64,000 nucleotides of DNA, from NCBI GenBank assembly GCA_022393335.1, contig JAJEKB010021331.1, positions 1,112,249 to 1,176,248 of the forward strand, written 5' to 3'. Below are positions 58,668-64,000 of this stretch, one piece after another. The notes under the pieces were generated by a model. It was not told the DNA's origin. It did no database searches and saw only the letters and a list, made by a program, of their open reading frames with translations. The DNA comes from Macrotrachela quadricornifera. Lineage: Eukaryota > Rotifera > Eurotatoria > Philodinida > Philodinidae. The position numbers and the translations under genes were made by a program. The first letter of the stretch is position 1, and the number at the start of each line of letters is the position of its first letter.

Positions 58668-61014
58668 GTCATGAATTCTTAAAGTTCTATTTAACAGTTT
58701 TTAAAGTAAACGATTCAACTGTGTAGAGACGCACGGTACATGTACAAATTTGTGGTTTACTTGTGCGATAATGTCTCAGTTGTTCGACTATCCTCTGTGC
58801 ATCGAAGTTTATCTTCGTTGATGATATCTGAAGTACAGACAAAAGACAAATTAAAACATCGATAAACTGTATAAGAGTGCATACCTTTAGTTGCAAGTTC
58901 AGCAACGGGTAAATAGTTCAATAGTATTGTTATGTTTTTTAACTGCCATTGCATAATCACATTTTTCCATTTTCATTCATTTTCTAATGAGTTGATAGAT
59001 ATTTCTGAATAGGAAAATCTTTCTTCCCTGACATACTGAATGAGATCAATCTCTTCACGTTTTACCGGTCTGTGTTTGTTTTCATCATCTTTCTTCAACT
59101 GAATATTCTGCTGGAAATTGATTACGTAGTCATTCAGTTCAAATTCCTTTTTTTCTCTCGTTTGAAATACTTATTCGATGAATTCATTTTCAATATTTGA
59201 GTATTTTTTCCATCTTACGAATAGGTTTTCATTTGACGGACAGAACCAATGAATTATCTTTTTATTATCGGATAATGAATGCCAAGATAATTTATATCAT
59301 ATATCTATAACACGTTTTTTCTTTTTCGATAGATAAAAAAACAATGTTGTTTTTATTCAGTAATTACACGTTATCCATGTAAAAATCTGTCTATTTAACG
59401 CATGTATGAGCACAAGTAGCGCTTGCCCTCTTCTCAAATAATTGTACTAAATTCTGAGATGGAAAAACTTCTTAACATTGTATAGGCTGTTTGCTTTGTT
59501 CTATGAGAGATTTCTTAGAAAATCATATTCAGTCCTTTGGTTCGTGGTATCTATGAAAGCTGACTTAAACTTGATTGACTTCACTATTTATTTCAATGCA
59601 GTAGCTGAACTTTTTTTGTATGTATTCAGCTCCTTATTAATCCAAAATACCGAATTGTTCGATGTGATAGCATAGTGGCTTAGATAGAAAATCGTCTACT
59701 GTACAATTTTGAATCATATCTTAAAGAAATAACATGAACAACAACAACAAAAAGTAAATTTTTTTTTCAAAAAAATCTCTTTTTTGACTTTTGAAGCTTC
59801 CAGTATTTCAAGTTGATCTGTTACGGAACAAAGACTTTTTGAAAAACTTTTTCATCAAAACACTTAGACTCAAAAGCTCGGCAAACCCTGAAAATTTCAT
59901 TAAAATCAGAGAACCTTTTTGTACTGTGTGGTTGAGATCCGATAGAAATACGCACAAGGATAAAAACTACGACCTCTTATACTGATACTTGTGCCACTTG
60001 ATAAGATCAAAGTACATTCGAAATACCTGGTTTTGTAGTAGCTATACTCACCCTTAATTATTTTTTTCCGGGGAGATGTATTTAGTAGAATTTAAAACAT
60101 GAGTCATATAAGTAGATATTACAGATTTATTGGAATAAATCTCATTGTTAATCGTCATGTTTTAATGAATGACATTATAATATTATCTCTCGTTATCTCA
60201 TATGATATGCAATGTGATTTATATTGGTCTAAAATCAGTTATTGATGCGAAACTTCATGAGGTTCACATATTTTTCATTTCATTTTCTTTTATTTTGACA
60301 TATTCTCTTGTCTTGTTAACATCGGTTGAAAATGAATGTATCAGGATCGAAAATTCTCTCGTCAAATAAAAATAAAATTTGATTAAAACATTATATTCAT
60401 TTATTATATATTTTAATAAAATCTCAGGCATCATTACTTTTCCTGCATAATTGTTTTTCTCCATCATATCAATAAAATTGACCTTTTATGTGTTGCATAG
60501 AAGAGAAAAGATGAAAGAATTTGATCTATCAAATCAAGATAAACAAAATGGAAGTGATTTTAATTGAATTTTTCTCGTCATTTCAATCAATGTGACATTT
60601 GACTGTAGAATAAATAATAAAATGTAAGAGCCGCAATACATCTTTTTATTCTACTCTGTCGATCGATTAATCAAGTAGACAGTCAACTGTTATATGTAAT
60701 TGATATTTGTGTGATTTGATTCTAGTTAAAATCTTTGTCTTGTAACGTTCTAATGAAGAGGTTGTCTTCGTCAAACAGTAACACGGACTCAGAAAAAAAT
60801 GTAGCTTCTATGTTTCTTTCATTTTTCTCCTAGTTGAAATTTTCTGATCTTGAAAAGATACGACTATACTACCGATAGAACTACACTCAGAGTTTGTCTC
60901 AACGCATCTAATTTCGGAGGAGGAGAAGATCGGATTAAGTCTTCTTATGTAGTCAGTCCTATGCATACTCATTCTTTTTATTTTACTTTTAGATAATAGA
61001 CACTACTTAAACAG
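58668..61014. other. spacer, weak frames only
   Basis: No gene that I can support. Short frames near 59478-59675, 59791-59985 and 60264-60467 show no recognisable domain. A TTTTACTTTTAG at 60981-60992 could be a 3' splice site of an upstream intron of the next gene. Confidence 0.45.
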
Positions 61015-62118
61015 ATGATGGACTCAAATCTGAGTTTATTGAACACTCGAAGTAATAATCAAATTGAAATACTTTTCAATTTCAAAAATAATATTAAAAC
61101 AATAATTCCAATGGCTCCTTATAATAATGTAGCATTACATGTTGCTAGTTATTATAAATATAATGAAGTTATTCAATTATTCATAACAAATAGTGCATTG
61201 AAATTATTTGAAAATATTTTATCTCAATTAACATTGTACGATGAATCGAAAATGGATGAAATAAGAAAATTATTAGAAATTTCTAACTTACTTAATTCTC
61301 AAGAAGAAATTCCAGATAATGATTATATTGAATGGTCATTAAGTGGCGATAATCTAATAGAAAAAGCAAAAGAATTTCGTGCACAAATTGATTTATATAA
61401 AACTTATAATAATCAACATCATTTAATAACAAAATTATTAATTGAAATAGTTGAATATTATTTAAATGAATATTTAGTTCAACAAGAACATTTTTCAAAA
61501 AATGAAACAAAAATTATAGAAAATTATTTTAAAAAAGCTATTCAAGAACAAAATTATTTAATATATTTTATTAAAGCTTATACATTATCTAATAATTTTC
61601 GTCATGTTTTAAATAAACATTTAGCATTGTATATATTAGATTATTTTAACTCGAAATCTTATTCTTCATTACGAACAAAATATCGTTTAATTAATTGTTT
61701 AGTACATATTGTTACATTATTAATGAATAAAAATGATTTAAAATGTTATTCTATTGACAATCATATATTAAATCGATCATTTGTTTCAACATAAAAAAAC
61801 CGTTCAATTGCTGAAATATTTGCTGATAATAGACATTTAGGACATATTTCAGATGATAATGATGATTTAAAACAGATACCTGTTTTATTAAAATATACAA
61901 TTAAACAGAATCGAACTGGTATTGATATTGAACATATATTAATGATGCCAGATGAAGAAGAAGTATTAATATTACCATTTTCTGTATTTAAAATTAAAAA
62001 TAAAATTCAACATGATCAAAATATGTGTTTTCCAATGTTAATTGAAATTGATTTAGAAGAGTGTGAAGATAATGAAGACGAGGAAAGTAAGAATTATTAT
62101 CAAAATAAATCGTTATAA
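61015..62118 (+). pseudogene. ankyrin-repeat plus ADP-ribosyltransferase protein, one stop
   Basis: A single frame of 368 codons. Near the start, NNVALHVASYYKYNEVIQLF is an ankyrin-type repeat (.N.ALH.A...G....V..L). A helical linker includes DNDYIEWSLSGDNLIEKAKE. The C-terminal part shows NRSFVST, then RSIAEIFAD, then MMPDEEEVLILPFSVFKI: the STS and E.E parts of the R-S-E NAD-binding/catalytic set of arginine-type ADP-ribosyltransferases, a family expanded in bdelloids. A TAA at 61792-61794 falls exactly at the third residue of the STS motif, and the frame runs on unshifted for 108 codons. The YRG strand expected before LLMNKNDLK is not recognisable. One lesion in an otherwise open frame suggests recent loss or a sequence error. 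Confidence 0.65.
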
Positions 62119-62600
62119 TTCAAAACTAGTTCTTTACTGTAAAGGATATTGTAAATTTTAGGAATGCTGTCGATTCATAGACGATGATATATTTTATTTG
62201 GCAGATATGTTGAGCTAATACCAAAAATCCAAATATGATCCTAAATAAAGAGCAGTACTCAGCTTTTCTGAAACTCAGAGAATAATTATTGAGACTATTG
62301 AGAAGCACTATATTTTAAAAAGTAATTTTGGAATAATGAATCCAAAAAATTGTTGATAAGTTAAATATTTGACCTTTTTGTTTTGGGTTATCCTTGTGTA
62401 AGACGTCTGTATCAACGATTTTCCTAATTAATCTTCGAAAGGTTTATGATTTGTTGCAAACTCTGAAATCTTTCAAGATTTTAACTGCCTTATAAACCTG
62501 ATAGAGATTAGTTTTAAAAGGATGGTCTTGTACGCTAACAGAAGTGCCTTTCATACTATATGCACCTAATAGTTGCTATATTCTTTTCTTTATTAATTAG
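62119..62600. other. spacer
   Basis: No gene or ordered repeat recognised. Confidence 0.5.
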
Positions 62601-62603
62601 ACT

Positions 62604-63101
62604 AGCGGTAATACCCGGTGATGCTTGGGAAATCTACATACTGTAAACTTATTATATCAGAAAATGTCAGAAGGCATATAGAGGGCGTGCTTAAGATTTT
62701 TTATATATGATTACTACATGTCCCGCCGTGCACACACTTACATTCATGCGTAAATCGGACAATTCAGCAAATAGTGTGTGAATGTGAGTGTTTTTTTTTT
62801 ATTCATGTCAATTGTCATACTATACGAACACACGCTGGAAAAAGGTGACACTAAGGAGTGGATAAACTAATAATAATAGCAAATACTCTAAAGTCTTTGA
62901 AAGATTAGTGAAAATTGCAATATGTCATAGCCTGTATGAAATTTCATTCCGTCCCTCCTCCTGGTTACCCTGACTCTCTTTCGACCCTCGTCTAGACTCA
63001 AGGTATTTCATGAAACGCTTGGCGCTGCTGACTCGTATGGCGTCCAAATGCAAAAGAAACCGGCGGAGAGAGACAATCGTCTTCTTTATATATATAGATT
63101 A
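62604..63101. repeat. candidate dispersed element, ACTAG...TATAGATT type
   Basis: Starts ACTAGCGGTAATACCCGGTG and ends CTTCTTTATATATATAGATT, the same terminus style as 18444-20118. The interior is GC-richer than the flanks, with CGTGCACACACTTACATTC and GTCTAGACTC words, and has no recognised protein. Class unknown. Confidence 0.4.
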
Positions 63102-63449
63102 TGAGCTATGAGTAATGGAATTTGATCCCACTTGTTGTTGCTTTCTACATTCGATGAGTATTCCACTTATACGATCACTCATTATCTTATAAATTCTATT
63201 TACTTTTCCGAGCATTCTTGAACATCTTACGTTCAATGGCAAAAAATGCAGATTATTGTCTATTTTTGTTCTCAAGTTACTGAGAAACACGGTATTCCAT
63301 AACTATATGATCACTTTTTGGTTCTTCTGGCCTTCTTCCAGTGATCTACTATGATTTCAAGCAGACCCGTTCGTCCCTTCTTCCTGTAAAGTAACTTATT
63401 TCTCACGTAAAAACTCTGAAAATGCCTCGCAAAATTCGGACTTTATAAT

Positions 63450-64000
63450 ATATCATCAGAAGGATATCGAGATAGTAAAAAGCCTAAAAGGATATGGGCT
63501 GACAGCTCTTTCTTGGAAAGTTATGATGGTTTCACTGAATTTTCGACCTATACCTGTTGTCGGAATTTTAAAAGAAGGCCATCGACCAAAATACTTATAA
63601 CTTTTTAACGAAGATACTTAGAGAGCTCGGGTCTTCATTATTCGAAACTAGAGTGCGATAACATCTTTTTGTCTCTTCTATCGAATAATGAAGAACCCAA
63701 CTCTCTAACTATTTTCGTTAAAAAGTTATATTTTGGTCGATGGCCTTCTTTTAAAATTCTGATAAATAGGTGGTTAATCACAAAATCAGTTTATAGAATT
63801 GAGCCGTGAAATTTTGCCCATAGATAGGTCTAATGATCCTTAAAATCTCCTGGAAATTTCAGCCAAAAAGAATGTTTCTTTCTCGAACTATTGCATTTCC
63901 AAAGTACAGGCGCTTGGTCCAGGTAAGTCTCAAAAATCACGTTTGATTGAAAGTTCAATATCTCGAAAAGAACATTCTCAGGATCATTAGGCCTATCGAT
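63450..64000. mobile_element. foldback family cluster, cut by window end
   Basis: GATAGTAAAAAGCCTAAAAG at about 63471 matches the AGTAAAAAGCC block of copy C. A perfect-looking stem follows: CTTTTTAACGAAGATACTTA and neighbours (63560-63655) invert at 63700-63765. From 63800, GTGAAATTTTGCCCATAGAT and GAATGTTTCTTTCTCGAACT repeat the inner motif order of copy C, and TCAATATCTCGAAAAGAACA begins the return arm before the window stops. The outer ends are not visible. Confidence 0.65.

Noticed and set aside
1..64000. tRNA, rRNA genes and CRISPR arrays
   Set aside because: No cloverleaf with TTCRA and intron/box context, no rRNA-like blocks and no spaced direct repeats were found; the tandem arrays are satellites.

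Overview
This window looks like AT-rich animal DNA, most plausibly from a bdelloid rotifer (Rotaria- or Adineta-like). No database was searched; the identification rests on the following: genes with very short GT-AG introns (47-95 bp); membrane-anchored NHL and FG-GAP beta-propeller proteins; divergent rhodopsin-like GPCRs; ankyrin/ADP-ribosyltransferase relatives; an innexin remnant; a (TGTGGG)n array, which from memory is the bdelloid telomere hexamer; and a very high load of decayed DNA transposons.

Layout. 0-8 kb: transposon remains (mariner, a long-TIR TA-target element, a piggyBac deletion derivative, a 625-bp foldback, a non-LTR reverse transcriptase fragment, a BED-like zinc-finger fragment). 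8.6-9.8 kb: an intact single-exon GPCR. 9.9-10.9 kb: a second long-TIR element. 11.3 kb: a broken GNAT acetyltransferase. 16.7-17.8 kb: an intact two-exon GPCR. 18-25 kb: repeats and AT-rich DNA. 25.6-35.2 kb (minus): one five-exon gene for a single-pass membrane protein with a Ser/Thr stalk and six NHL blades; its second intron holds a mariner remnant and a 2.6-kb near-perfect palindrome that includes a 400-N gap. 36-41 kb: a foldback and a nest of inverted-repeat elements. 41.6-41.9 kb: a tiny four-exon gene with a repeated GS.WDV motif. 43 kb: satellite blocks and a telomere-like array. 44.3-46.8 kb: a complete but decayed pogo/Tc5-like transposon. 47.6-48.7 kb (minus): a membrane-anchored ureidoglycolate-lyase-like protein. 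49.6-53.8 kb: satellite, foldback, decayed piggyBac transposase, innexin pseudogene, second gapped foldback. 55.9-57.5 kb: a three-exon single-pass protein with a Thr-rich stalk and seven FG-GAP blades. 58-62 kb: two ADP-ribosyltransferase pseudogenes. 62.6-64 kb: repeats, ending in another foldback cut by the window edge.

The apparently intact genes are the two GPCRs, the NHL and FG-GAP surface proteins, the AllA-like protein (5' end unseen) and perhaps the WDV micro-gene. Nearly everything else coding is broken. The most distinctive non-genic signal is a set of almost fully self-complementary elements of about 0.62 kb, each with CGAGGGAA-like ends and a 3-bp TTA/TGA duplication, sharing a degenerate internal motif; the giant intronic palindrome has the same target-site type.
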